NCBI GenBank assembly: GCA_027622715.1
Contig: JAQBYN010000013.1
Coordinates: forward strand, 1 to 64,000
Length of the DNA stretch: 64,000 nt
Reading direction: 5' to 3'
Source of the DNA: Pseudomonadota bacterium
GTDB taxonomy: Bacteria > Pseudomonadota > Alphaproteobacteria > SHVP01
This document shows, one piece after another, positions 1 through 8,815 of this stretch (positions are counted from its first letter, which is position 1; each line of letters starts with the position of its first letter). Below the pieces are notes generated by a model. That model saw nothing but the letters and a program-made list of their open reading frames with translations, was not told the origin of the DNA and searched no databases. The position numbers and the translations under genes are program-made.

Positions 1-147
1 ACCTACAAGACCAGGGCCGAAGCCCGACAGGACGTGTTCGACTACATCGAGATGTTCTACAATCCGAAACGCAAGCACGTGAGGAACGGGATGTTGTCAC
101 CCGTCGAGTTCGAACGGCAGAAGGAAACAAGAACCGAGAGCGTCTAG
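1..147 (+). pseudogene. IS3-family transposase orfB, C-terminal end (truncated by window start)
   Basis: Frame 1 reads TYKTRAEARQDVFDYIEMFYNPKRKHVRNGMLSPVEFERQKETRTESV*, the typical IS3 OrfB C-terminus (YNxxRxH...SPxxFE). 5' part lies outside the window, so intactness is unknown. Confidence 0.85.
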
Positions 148-165
148 AAAACTCGGGGCTATTCA
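142..165. repeat. Probable IS3-family terminal inverted repeat overlapping the transposase stop
   Basis: gtctagaaaactcggggctattca resembles the GTCTACgAAACCCGGGGC..TTCA ends of some IS3-family elements (from memory); adjacent to orfB stop. Confidence 0.45.
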
Positions 166-330
166 ACATCCGTCAAGAGACAGTTCGATCTAGTCCTGGA
201 ATATGCCCTTTGGGCCAATAGCTGTGCGGTCGTCGCGCCAGCTCTTGACCCGTTGGAACTACTGCGAAGTGGAGAGCGTCGACGGGTCGAAGCTCGGATC
301 ACGGGGTGTCAACTAAACCCGGTATCACTA

Positions 331-445
331 TACCCCCCCTCGCCGAGGGGGAGGGTAGGGAGGGGGTCGTCGCCAAAGACAGGGTCGGTGCCACCAACCC
401 CCGCCCCAATCCTCCCCCTGAAGACAGGGAGAGGCGGTGGGATCC
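331..445. repeat. GC-rich imperfect inverted repeat (REP/BIME-like intergenic element)
   Basis: ccccccctcgccgagggggagggtagggaggggg ... cccccgccccaatcctccccctgaagacagggagagg: two half-sites, each with its own small palindrome, in inverted orientation. Confidence 0.6.
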
Positions 446-556
446 GTGACGAGAGGATTTTGCCCGTGACAAGAAAGTGAGGAAACCTGCCGCAGTTGGC
501 TTTGTTTCGGCAAACAAAAGAGTTTTGTTCGCCGTACTGCGCTATAGGATCGCCCG

Positions 557-1087
557 ATGTTTTTTCGCCGCAAATTGCCGCCCGACTGGGACGACAGCCA
601 TTCCAGCGATCGCGTCGAGGACAAAGATATAAAATTACCCAAGCTGGCGGCCCAACCGCCGGCAGTCTTTCTGCTCGCGATGCTGGGCGGCGCTGTGATC
701 GATGCATACGCCGTGCCTTTGTCGATCGGCTTGGGCTGGGCCGGCGGCGTTCTCGGGGTGCTGATCGTTGCGAGCGGTATCGCGCTGACGATGATGGCAA
801 TGCAGGCCTATCGCAAGGCGGCCAGTTCGCCCGATCCGCACCACATGCCCACCGCCCTGGTCGTGACCGGCCCGTACGCGCGGACCCGCAATCCGCTCTA
901 CCTCGGTACGCTCCTGATCATGTTGGGGATTGGGATCGGCACCAACATGCCGTGGTTCTTGATCGCGGCGGTACCGGTCATGGCGATCATTCATTACGGC
1001 GTGGTGCTGCGCGAAGAAGCCTATCTCGAAGACCTGTTCGGCGAGCGCTACCGCACTTACCGCGCGCGTGTGCGCCGCTGGGTATGA
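557..1087 (+). CDS. Isoprenylcysteine carboxyl methyltransferase (ICMT)-like family protein
   Basis: 176 aa, multiple TM; C-terminal VVTGPYARTRNPLYLGTLLIMLGIGI...LREEAYLEDLFGERYRTYRARVRRWV is typical of ICMT/PEMT-like proteins. Confidence 0.8.
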   Translation: MFFRRKLPPDWDDSHSSDRVEDKDIKLPKLAAQPPAVFLLAMLGGAVIDAYAVPLSIGLGWAGGVLGVLIVASGIALTMMAMQAYRKAASSPDPHHMPTALVVTGPYARTRNPLYLGTLLIMLGIGIGTNMPWFLIAAVPVMAIIHYGVVLREEAYLEDLFGERYRTYRARVRRWV

Positions 1088-1113
1088 GTCCAGCGTAGGA
1101 AGAAAGACGAACC

Positions 1114-2274
1114 ATGAAACCCGCCAACAGCGTCCTGTCGTCCTTCGGCACGACCATCTTCGAAGTCATGTCGCGCCTTGCGATCGAGCACAAGTCGGTC
1201 AACCTGGGGCAGGGGTTCCCGGACGGCAACGGACCGGCTGACGTCCGCGCTATCGCCCACGAGGCGCTCGACGATGTCCCCAATCAATACCCGCCGATGA
1301 TGGGCGTGCCGGCGTTGCGCCAGGCCATCGCTGAACACGACAAGCGCTTCTACGGCATCGACGTCGATTGGCAGCGCGAGACCATTGTTGCCTCAGGCGC
1401 GACCGAGGTGTTGGCCGCCGCCTTGTTCGGCCTGCTGGACCATGGCGATGAGATCGTCATGTTCGAACCGCTTTATGATTCCTATATCCCGATTGCCCGG
1501 CTCGCCGGCGCAACGGTCAAACTGGTGCGCCTGCAACCGCCCGACTGGACCGTGCCGCTCGACGAATTGGCCGCGGCGTTTGGACCCAAGACCAAAGCGA
1601 TCCTCATCAACTCACCGCTCAACCCGGCCGGCAAAGTGTTCACGCGGACCGAGCTTGAGGCCGTCGCCGCGCTGGTCCAAAAACACGACGCCTATGCGAT
1701 TTGCGACGAGGTTTACGAGCACATCATTTTCGATGGCACGCCGCACATCCCGCTGATGACTCTGCCGGGGATGCGCGATCGGTGCATTCGCATTGCCTCG
1801 GCGGGCAAAACCTTCTCATTGACGGGCTGGAAAGTCGGCTACGGCACGGCATCGCCCGACGTCCTGGCGCCGGTCGCCAAGGCGCATCAATTTCTGACCT
1901 TCACGACCCCGCCCAATCTCCAGCGCGCGGTTGCCTACGGCCTGACCAAGGACGATGCCTACTTCAACGCCCTAAGCGGCGACATGCAGGCCAGCCGCGA
2001 CCGGCTCGCGCAGGGCCTGAGCGACATCGGTTTCGCCGTTGCGCCGTGCAAAGGGACGTACTTCCTCAACGCCGATTTCCGACCGCTCGGTTTCAATGGC
2101 ACCGACGAAGAGTTTTGTCGCCACATCACGGTTGAGGCAGGGGTCACCGGGGTGCCGGTTAGCGCGTTCTATATGGGCGGCGACGGTCCATCGCACTTCG
2201 CCCGGTTCTGCTTTTGCAAAGACGACGCGACATTGGATGAAGCGCTCCGGCGCTTGAAGGCGCATTTTGGTTAG
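1114..2274 (+). CDS. PLP-dependent class I/II aminotransferase (methionine/kynurenine aminotransferase-like)
   Basis: 386 aa; NLGQGFPDGNGP, NSPLNPAGKVF, ASAGKTFSLTGWKVGY (PLP lysine). Confidence 0.9.
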   Translation: MKPANSVLSSFGTTIFEVMSRLAIEHKSVNLGQGFPDGNGPADVRAIAHEALDDVPNQYPPMMGVPALRQAIAEHDKRFYGIDVDWQRETIVASGATEVLAAALFGLLDHGDEIVMFEPLYDSYIPIARLAGATVKLVRLQPPDWTVPLDELAAAFGPKTKAILINSPLNPAGKVFTRTELEAVAALVQKHDAYAICDEVYEHIIFDGTPHIPLMTLPGMRDRCIRIASAGKTFSLTGWKVGYGTASPDVLAPVAKAHQFLTFTTPPNLQRAVAYGLTKDDAYFNALSGDMQASRDRLAQGLSDIGFAVAPCKGTYFLNADFRPLGFNGTDEEFCRHITVEAGVTGVPVSAFYMGGDGPSHFARFCFCKDDATLDEALRRLKAHFG

Positions 2275-2455
2275 GGCGGGCGCCCGGCCGGCGTGAACCC
2301 AATTTTTCGCGGCAGGGCAGGGGTTGGCCGCTCGATTCCGGGCAATCCCCCGCCCAGTACGCAGTTGCCCGTATTTTCTATGTCGGCGGCTCAAGGTATA
2401 GGGAAGCTATGATGCCCAGGAAACTCAGGGCGCTGGTCGGCCAGGAGAAATCGCG

Positions 2456-2965
2456 ATGAATGCACAGGTAAACTCAAAAGAAGATCACCGTCAGGCGGTG
2501 GATCATGCTGAACGAGCGACGGCGCAGTTCATCGCGTTTCAGGTCGATGATCGCGAATACGCGATCGATATTCTTGCAGTGCGCGAAATTCGCGGCTGGT
2601 CGCCGGTCACCGCGGTACCAAACTCGCCCGAAGAGATCTTGGGGATTGTCAATTTGCGCGGCGCCATCGTGCCGATTGTCGACCTCAAAGCGTGTTTTGG
2701 TGACGGGAAGACCGACATCGCCAAATCGAACGTCGTCGTCATCGTCCGCATCAATCAACACGTGGTCGGCCTCGTGGTCGACGCCGTTTCGGATATTTTG
2801 TCGGTTAACCCCAGTTCCATTCAGCCCATGCCCGAGTTACAGGCCGGCGGCGCTAAGTTGGTCCCGCAGATCATCAATTACGAAGACCGCTTGCTTGGGG
2901 TCCTCGACCTCAACCGGATTATCGACTTGGAGCAACTCGACGAGGTCGCCGCGACGGTTCAATAA
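2456..2965 (+). CDS. cheW: Chemotaxis protein CheW
   Basis: 169 aa; FQVDDREYAIDILAVREIRGW...VPNSPEEILGIVNLRGAIVPIVDLK is the CheW signature. Confidence 0.92.
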   Translation: MNAQVNSKEDHRQAVDHAERATAQFIAFQVDDREYAIDILAVREIRGWSPVTAVPNSPEEILGIVNLRGAIVPIVDLKACFGDGKTDIAKSNVVVIVRINQHVVGLVVDAVSDILSVNPSSIQPMPELQAGGAKLVPQIINYEDRLLGVLDLNRIIDLEQLDEVAATVQ

Positions 2966-3011
2966 TCAGGCATTCTTGACGGCCTCCCACCGGTGAGGCA
3001 AGAAAGGTTGC

Positions 3012-3035
3012 CCGGGCGCGTCCCGGCCGGTTTTT
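3012..3035 (+). terminator. Possible intrinsic terminator after cheW
   Basis: CCGGG cgcgt CCCGG followed by ccggTTTTT, immediately upstream of tRNA-His. Confidence 0.45.
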
Positions 3036-3037
3036 GT

Positions 3038-3115
3038 GGTGGGCGTAGCTCAGTTGGTTAGAGCGCCGGGTTGTGGTCCCGGAGGTCGGGGGTTCGAGAC
3101 CCCTCGCTCACCCCA
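3038..3115 (+). tRNA. tRNA-His (GTG), CCA encoded
   Basis: Cloverleaf: acceptor GTGGGCG/CGCTCAC, G-1:C73, anticodon loop ttGTGgt, T-arm ggttcgagacc, encoded CCA. Confidence 0.93.
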
Positions 3116-3190
3116 AACCATCGATGACCGGCCCGCCGCCGCGATCTTGGCCGGCATCAATTTTCCGCCGCAAGCGAATCGATCGAAAAC

Positions 3191-4795
3191 GTGCCAGCGG
3201 AGGAGACCGCCCTGACCACCTCATTGCGTCACGAAGTGATGATATTCCTGACCGGTGCCGCGGTTCTCGCGCTCGAAGTCATGGCCTCGCGCATCCTGAC
3301 CCCCTATTTCGGTGTCAGTCTATTCATCTGGGCCGGCATCCTCTCGATCACGCTGACCTTCCTCGCCGTGGGGTATTACGGCGGCAGCATTTTGAGCAAA
3401 CGCCTCAGCCGCGACAATCTCGAATTCGCCTATCTCGCGGCGCCCGCGGCGTCCGCCCTGACAATCGCCATCGGTGCGGCGGCCTATCCAATCCTGTTCC
3501 CTCTCCTAACCGGTGCCAATCTCGTAATTTCCAGCTTCGTCGGCAGCGCCATTCTCTTGGCCTTTCCCCTGGTCGCGCTGTCGTCGATGAACCCGCTACT
3601 CGTCGCGCTGCAGCGGCCACAAGATGACCGCGGCGACGGCGGCGCGGGGCGGGTGTTCTTCGTCAGTACAATCGGCTCGGTGGCGGGCGTTCTGGTGACG
3701 GCGTTTGTGTTTATCCCGTTGATGCGGAACTATACCGGAATCCTGTTTCTCGCTCTGGGGCTTTGCGCCTTGGTGCTGGCATACGTCGCCGCGTCCAAAA
3801 CCCTGACCAACCGGCAGCGCGCCCTCCTCGGCGCGGGCACCGGCATCGCCATCGTGCTTGCCGGCGCGCTCTTGCTGGGCCAACAGCGCTATCTGGACTT
3901 GGTGAGCGGCGATCCGGGGTTCGAGTTTGAAATCAAAGCCGAGTACACCTCGGTCTTCGGCAATATCAAAGTTATCGAGCTAAAGCCACGCACGCTGGGC
4001 GCCCAACCGCTCATCGCCTTTTTGCAAGATGGATTGGTCCAAAACCGCGCCCTGGCCGATGGATCGTCGATCTCGCTCTACACATATTTTCTAGAATCGA
4101 TTCCGTTCGCCTTCGGAACCAATCCGACAAGTGTGCTAGTGCTGGGGCTGGGCGCCGGCGTCGTCCCCCGGAATCTACAGGCCGACGGATTGGACGTTAC
4201 CGTTGTCGAAATCAATCGTGATTCGCTGACGGCGGCGCAACGCTTCTTTCACTTCGACCCGGACGTGATCGACGTCCAGATTGAGGATGCGCGCACGTTT
4301 GTTCGTCGCTGTGCGAAAATTTACGATGTTGCCATTGTCGATCTTTTTCACGGGGACAACACCCCCGACTACCTGATGACCCGCGAATTCTTCGCCGACC
4401 TGGCGAAGTGCATGGATCAGGACTCGGTTCTGGTTATCAACGCCTTCTTCGATTCGGAAAATGACGCACCAAATCAACGCGTCCGCGCCACGATTGCCGC
4501 GGTGTTTCCGTCATTGTTTGAATTTCGCTCGCCCGACGGCGCGGCTTATCTAGCAGCGACGAAGATTGACCTTGGCAGTCCGGCTCCGTTGCGGCCCGCC
4601 AAACTGCCACCTTTCATGCGTCAGAATTTCAACGCCGCCGCGGCAAACGTCCACCGTGTTGAGGCAGCGTCAATCCGTGACGTCGCGCCAATTACAGACG
4701 ATCATAACGTCTTCAAAGTTCTATTTTCCACGGCCGACCGGCGCCTCCGCCGCAACTTAGCCGACGGACTGCCGATCCAATTTTTGGTCAATTGA
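3191..4795 (+). CDS. Membrane protein with C-terminal spermidine synthase-like domain
   Basis: 534 aa; N-terminal TM segments (FLTGAAVLALEVMASRILTPYFGVSLFIWAGIL) and Rossmann methyltransferase-like domain (VLVLGLGAGVVPRNL...VVEINRDSL...VAIVDLFHGDNTPDYL). Confidence 0.8.
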   Translation: MPAEETALTTSLRHEVMIFLTGAAVLALEVMASRILTPYFGVSLFIWAGILSITLTFLAVGYYGGSILSKRLSRDNLEFAYLAAPAASALTIAIGAAAYPILFPLLTGANLVISSFVGSAILLAFPLVALSSMNPLLVALQRPQDDRGDGGAGRVFFVSTIGSVAGVLVTAFVFIPLMRNYTGILFLALGLCALVLAYVAASKTLTNRQRALLGAGTGIAIVLAGALLLGQQRYLDLVSGDPGFEFEIKAEYTSVFGNIKVIELKPRTLGAQPLIAFLQDGLVQNRALADGSSISLYTYFLESIPFAFGTNPTSVLVLGLGAGVVPRNLQADGLDVTVVEINRDSLTAAQRFFHFDPDVIDVQIEDARTFVRRCAKIYDVAIVDLFHGDNTPDYLMTREFFADLAKCMDQDSVLVINAFFDSENDAPNQRVRATIAAVFPSLFEFRSPDGAAYLAATKIDLGSPAPLRPAKLPPFMRQNFNAAAANVHRVEAASIRDVAPITDDHNVFKVLFSTADRRLRRNLADGLPIQFLVN

Positions 4796-5474
4796 GCCGC
4801 GCCGCCGCCTGCGCCGAGCGCCGCGCAACGGTTCCCACGGTATGGACCGACAAATACAAATGGGTGAGGGTGGGCAGCATCGCGGACAGCCCCATCAGAA
4901 TGCCAAAATAGATGTTCCTAAGTTCCTCCTGGCCAGTCGGATCTCGCAAGGCATTAACCAGCCTGTCCTGATAAGCCCCGCCTCGATCGACAAGCGATTC
5001 AGGGTTGGCGGCGATCATACTCACCAACCACCCTGAGAACGAAAACACGAACAGAACCCAAAGCGTCGCGAGGGCGGCGATTGCAATGTCGACACTGAGA
5101 TGGGCGACGTAAGAAACATGAGAGGTCGTCGTGAGCGCACGGCGCACCATGTAGAGGGTCACAAAGAGCGAAAGCGCGTCAAACACCGCGCCTAGAACAC
5201 CCACCGGTATTTGGACCCAGAAATAATGTCCGCGCTCAGGGCCAAATGCGACATCGGGAAAGGCGGAGATCATCGCGATCCAGTAACAAACCACGTTCAA
5301 AGCGATGAAAAAGAGAAAGACCTTGAGATAGAAATGCCGCGTGCGCCGCTTCCTTTCCTCAAGCGCCACCAGGAGATCGGAAAGCCTCGATCGCCACAAG
5401 GGCATGACGTGATTCAAGCGCATCAGTACGGCCGCTTCTTCGTGTTGCCAATGGGGTTCAATACAGCAAATCAC
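4788..5474 (-). CDS. Hypothetical membrane protein (about 4 TM)
   Basis: 228 aa ORF with hydrophobic helices (VFLFFIALNVVCYWIAMISAF, IPVGVLGAVFDALSLFVTLYMV, IAIAALATLWVLFVFSFSGWLVSMI); no family recognised; start uncertain. Confidence 0.6.
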   Translation of the reverse strand: MICCIEPHWQHEEAAVLMRLNHVMPLWRSRLSDLLVALEERKRRTRHFYLKVFLFFIALNVVCYWIAMISAFPDVAFGPERGHYFWVQIPVGVLGAVFDALSLFVTLYMVRRALTTTSHVSYVAHLSVDIAIAALATLWVLFVFSFSGWLVSMIAANPESLVDRGGAYQDRLVNALRDPTGQEELRNIYFGILMGLSAMLPTLTHLYLSVHTVGTVARRSAQAAARLN

Positions 5475-5527
5475 TGTTAACGGTCGATGAACACCTTAGC
5501 CCGCGCTTTCTCGAGAGAGGGGAGGGC

Positions 5528-6829
5528 TCAGGACTTTTGGGCGATCCCGGTGCCGGTAATATCGGCGCCAATCATGATGGACTCGGACACGTCGGTGTCG
5601 GTTAAGTCCGCGTTACGAAGGTTCGCGAAATCGAATCGCGCGCCCTTCAATGTCGCGCCAGACAGATTGGCCTCCGCTAAATCGGTTCGGCGGAAAACCG
5701 CGCCCGATAGATCCGCACCAGCAAAATTCGTGCGGGCCAGTTTTGCACCTTCCCAGTCGGATTCAAGCAGGTCCGCATTTTCGAAATCGGCGTCGCGAAA
5801 CTGAGCGCCGGCCAATTGGGCAGCCCTGAGACGAGCCGACGCGAAGCGCGTGACTTGCCGCTGTCCGGTCTTCTTGCCTGCGGCGCCGACGATTTCCATG
5901 GGATCGCCTTTGGCCTCGCCCAGCCGTGCGCGTTGCAGGTTCGTTCCAGTAAAGTTAGCACCGTTCACTTCCGCGCGGCGGATGTCTGCACCAGAAAGAT
6001 CCACATCGCGCAGATCGGCAAGAATCAGGAGCGCGCGCGATAGGTTTGCGCCGCTCAGATTGGCGCCTCGAAGATTCGCGCCGCTGAGGTAGACCCCCGC
6101 AAGGTTCTGGCCGCGCAAGTCGATCTTTCGCAAATCGGCGCGCGCGCCTTCCTCGCCAAATGTATCAATCCAAAGTGCATGGTCCCGCAACATGGTTTGG
6201 ATATCGGGAGGGAGCGCTGCGGTGCCGGGGCTTATGCTGGCGCCCTCTAGGCTCGTTCCGGTGAGGTTTACGCCGTTGAGGATAGATCCTCGGAAATTTG
6301 CGCCCTGGGCTGACGCGTTCGCCAGGTTGGCATGGGTAAGATTGGCGCCGCTGAAGTTCGCCTGCCGGAGGTGCGCGCCCTCAAACGAGGCTGCCTCGAG
6401 GTCCGCACCCGACAAGTCGGTTTCGGCCGGGCGTCCTTGCGTAACCAGGCCGGAACGAGCGAGGGAACCGTCTTCGCCCCCAATGATCACACCGGGGCGC
6501 AGGTCGGCACCGTCGAAGTTGGCCTGGGAGAGCTTGGCGCGCCGAAAATTGGCGCCGCGCAAGTCGCTTCGCTCAAAACTGGCACCTTCTGCTTCCGCGG
6601 ATTCGAAATTGCTACCGAACAAGTCCGCGGCGCTAAAATCACAGCCGTTCAACGAGCAACCGGCGAAATTAACCCCAGAGAGCAAAGCGGTACTAAGTTT
6701 GAGGTTCTGGAACCTAAGCCCGGAGAGGTCCGCGCGTGCGAGATCGGCCCTCCGGCCGCCGCTGAGGCCGGAAAGGTAGCGTCCGTGCCCGCGGACGATC
6801 GTGACGAATTGTTCAGACGTTAACGCCAT
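5528..6829 (-). CDS. Pentapeptide-repeat protein
   Basis: 433 aa with dozens of A(D/N)LXX repeats (LSGANLRGANLSGANLSRALLILADL...). Confidence 0.93.
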   Translation of the reverse strand: MALTSEQFVTIVRGHGRYLSGLSGGRRADLARADLSGLRFQNLKLSTALLSGVNFAGCSLNGCDFSAADLFGSNFESAEAEGASFERSDLRGANFRRAKLSQANFDGADLRPGVIIGGEDGSLARSGLVTQGRPAETDLSGADLEAASFEGAHLRQANFSGANLTHANLANASAQGANFRGSILNGVNLTGTSLEGASISPGTAALPPDIQTMLRDHALWIDTFGEEGARADLRKIDLRGQNLAGVYLSGANLRGANLSGANLSRALLILADLRDVDLSGADIRRAEVNGANFTGTNLQRARLGEAKGDPMEIVGAAGKKTGQRQVTRFASARLRAAQLAGAQFRDADFENADLLESDWEGAKLARTNFAGADLSGAVFRRTDLAEANLSGATLKGARFDFANLRNADLTDTDVSESIMIGADITGTGIAQKS

Positions 6830-7141
6830 GCCGTGGCCTTAATCCCCCGGGTCGACCACTATTTCGAATTTTATGAAATCTTCTTTGGATTTCGTGGCCA
6901 CGTTCCGCGTTCAACGCAGTCCGAAAGGCTGCAGATGATTGCACGAAACTGTATCTGCACAAAATCACAATGCGGGCTCACCCGTAGATTCATCAGGGCG
7001 GGACCCCGATCGCGAACCCCTTATGGACAATGCTCTTCATTTGTTGACAAATAAGCCGTGGAAATCTGCAGCAAACTTGGGGACAAATGGGGACGGTTAG
7101 CGTTGAACGTTTTATTGGTTGTCGTAGGGGCACCTAGGTAG

Positions 7142-8044
7142 ATGGACGTAGCCACTTTCTTGGGCCTGGTGGTCGGCGTCGGCGTCATCGGTGCCGCTGT
7201 CGTTGTTGGGTCGGACCTTGGGGTGTTCCTAAACCTTCCGGGCTTCCTGATCGTTGTCGGTGGCACATTTGCCGCGACCTTAATAAAATTTCCGATTTCC
7301 AATTTAACCGGCGCGTTGTGGGATGGCATCAAGGTTGCCTTTATTGCGCGCCGCACTGACGCTCAGCAACTCATAGAGCAAGCAGGGGTCTTGGCCACCG
7401 TCGCCCGGAAAAAGGGTGTGCTGGCGCTCGAAGATCAGCCAATCGGCAATGCCTTTATGCGTAAGGGCATCATGATGATCGTTGACGGCGCGGGACCTGA
7501 ACATATTCACCAGGTTCTCACGCGCGACATGACCCAGTCGATTCAACGCGAGGAGAATGGGGAGCGAATTTTTCGGGCGATCGGCGATTCGGCGCCGGCG
7601 TTCGGCATGATCGGAACCTTGGTCGGCTTGGTGCAAACGTTGAGTCAAATGAGCGACCCGGCGGCGATTGGGCCCAATATGGCGATAGCACTGCTGACGA
7701 CTCTTTATGGCGCGGTGATCGCTTACCTGGTCGCCAATCCGATCGCAGAGAAGCTTTCAACCAAAGCAATTCAGGATCGCAGTAATCGGGAGTTGATTTT
7801 GGACAGCGTCCTGGGGATTCAACGCGGGGAAAATCCGCGGGTGATTGTTGAACTGCTAGAAGCCTACGTGAAGGACGATAGACGTCGGGGCTCCGCGGAT
7901 CAGCGTGAGGAGCAAGAGGAGCGACGTGGGAAACGTCAGGCGGATGCTCCGAATGAGCCAAGAGGTCCCGTGGCCGCGCGTCCCGTGAAAAAGAAAGTTT
8001 CCCTTACCGACCAGCACGCCGCGCGCACCAAGGCCACGAAGTAA
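7142..8044 (+). CDS. motA: Flagellar motor stator protein MotA/PomA
   Basis: 300 aa; MDVATFLGLVVGVGVIGAAVVVG...PGFLIVVGGTFAATLIKFP...APAFGMIGTLVGLVQTLSQM; followed by motB. Confidence 0.88.
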   Translation: MDVATFLGLVVGVGVIGAAVVVGSDLGVFLNLPGFLIVVGGTFAATLIKFPISNLTGALWDGIKVAFIARRTDAQQLIEQAGVLATVARKKGVLALEDQPIGNAFMRKGIMMIVDGAGPEHIHQVLTRDMTQSIQREENGERIFRAIGDSAPAFGMIGTLVGLVQTLSQMSDPAAIGPNMAIALLTTLYGAVIAYLVANPIAEKLSTKAIQDRSNRELILDSVLGIQRGENPRVIVELLEAYVKDDRRRGSADQREEQEERRGKRQADAPNEPRGPVAARPVKKKVSLTDQHAARTKATK

Positions 8045-8049
8045 CGACG

Positions 8050-8814
8050 ATGAAAGGCAGTAACGCACCGGCATGGATGGTCACGTTTGCGGACCTTGCG
8101 CTGTTGTTGATGGCGTTTTTCGTGTTGATGATGTCATTTTCCTCAGTCGATTTGGCCAAGTATAGAAACGTCTCGGAGTCGATGAGCGAAGCGTTTAACG
8201 ATGCGTTAGGCGCATTTGACAAGCCCCTCGCCGGTCGGATCGGAGACGAGAAAGCCGATTCCGATACCTTCAACAAAGAGGCGGGCAACGCGGCGTCTCA
8301 AATTGGTGAGAGCGAAGACGAGACTCGTCAAAAAATGGAAGAGACTTTTTCCACGCTGAAGTCGGTTCTCCGCAAAGAAGTGACTGAGGGAAAAGTTTCG
8401 GTCGAGAGCAGCGGCAATTCGGTGATCATCCGGTTTGACGATTCGGCGTACTTCACCGCCGGTAGCGAGGGGTTGTCGCCGGCGATGGCGCCCGTGCTGC
8501 AGCGCGTCGCGAGTGTCTTGCTAGAAAGCCCGGGCACCATCGTTGTCGAAGGGCACACCGATAGTCAGCCAATTTCAACGGAACGTTTCAGGTCCAACTG
8601 GGATTTATCCACCGCGCGCGCGGCTTCGGTTGTGACGGAACTTCTACAATTCGCGCCAATAGCAAGTGACAGGGTTGTCGTTCAGGGGCACTCGGACACC
8701 AAGCCGGTGGCGCCGAATGACACCGCAGAAAATCGGGCCAAGAATCGGCGGGTCGAGATTCATATCATCAGCGATAACGGTCAGACGACTACGCTGTCGG
8801 TCCCAACCCGGTAG
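8050..8814 (+). CDS. motB: Flagellar motor stator protein MotB (OmpA-like C-terminus)
   Basis: 254 aa; WMVTFADLALLLMAFFVLMMSF TM plug with the Asp, and VVEGHTDSQPI...NRRVEIHI OmpA domain. Confidence 0.9.
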   Translation: MKGSNAPAWMVTFADLALLLMAFFVLMMSFSSVDLAKYRNVSESMSEAFNDALGAFDKPLAGRIGDEKADSDTFNKEAGNAASQIGESEDETRQKMEETFSTLKSVLRKEVTEGKVSVESSGNSVIIRFDDSAYFTAGSEGLSPAMAPVLQRVASVLLESPGTIVVEGHTDSQPISTERFRSNWDLSTARAASVVTELLQFAPIASDRVVVQGHSDTKPVAPNDTAENRAKNRRVEIHIISDNGQTTTLSVPTR

Positions 8815-8815
8815 G

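Noticed and set aside
496-1098. 200-aa ORF overlapping the ICMT-like gene
   Set aside because: Out-of-frame with a recognisable TM methyltransferase; no homology signal.
6192-6823. Long + strand ORFs opposite the pentapeptide-repeat gene
   Set aside because: Repeat periodicity keeps antisense frames open; the - strand pentapeptide frame explains the sequence.
5528-6829. Tandem DNA repeat or CRISPR-like periodicity
   Set aside because: 15-nt periodicity is from degenerate pentapeptide codons; no identical repeats or spacers.
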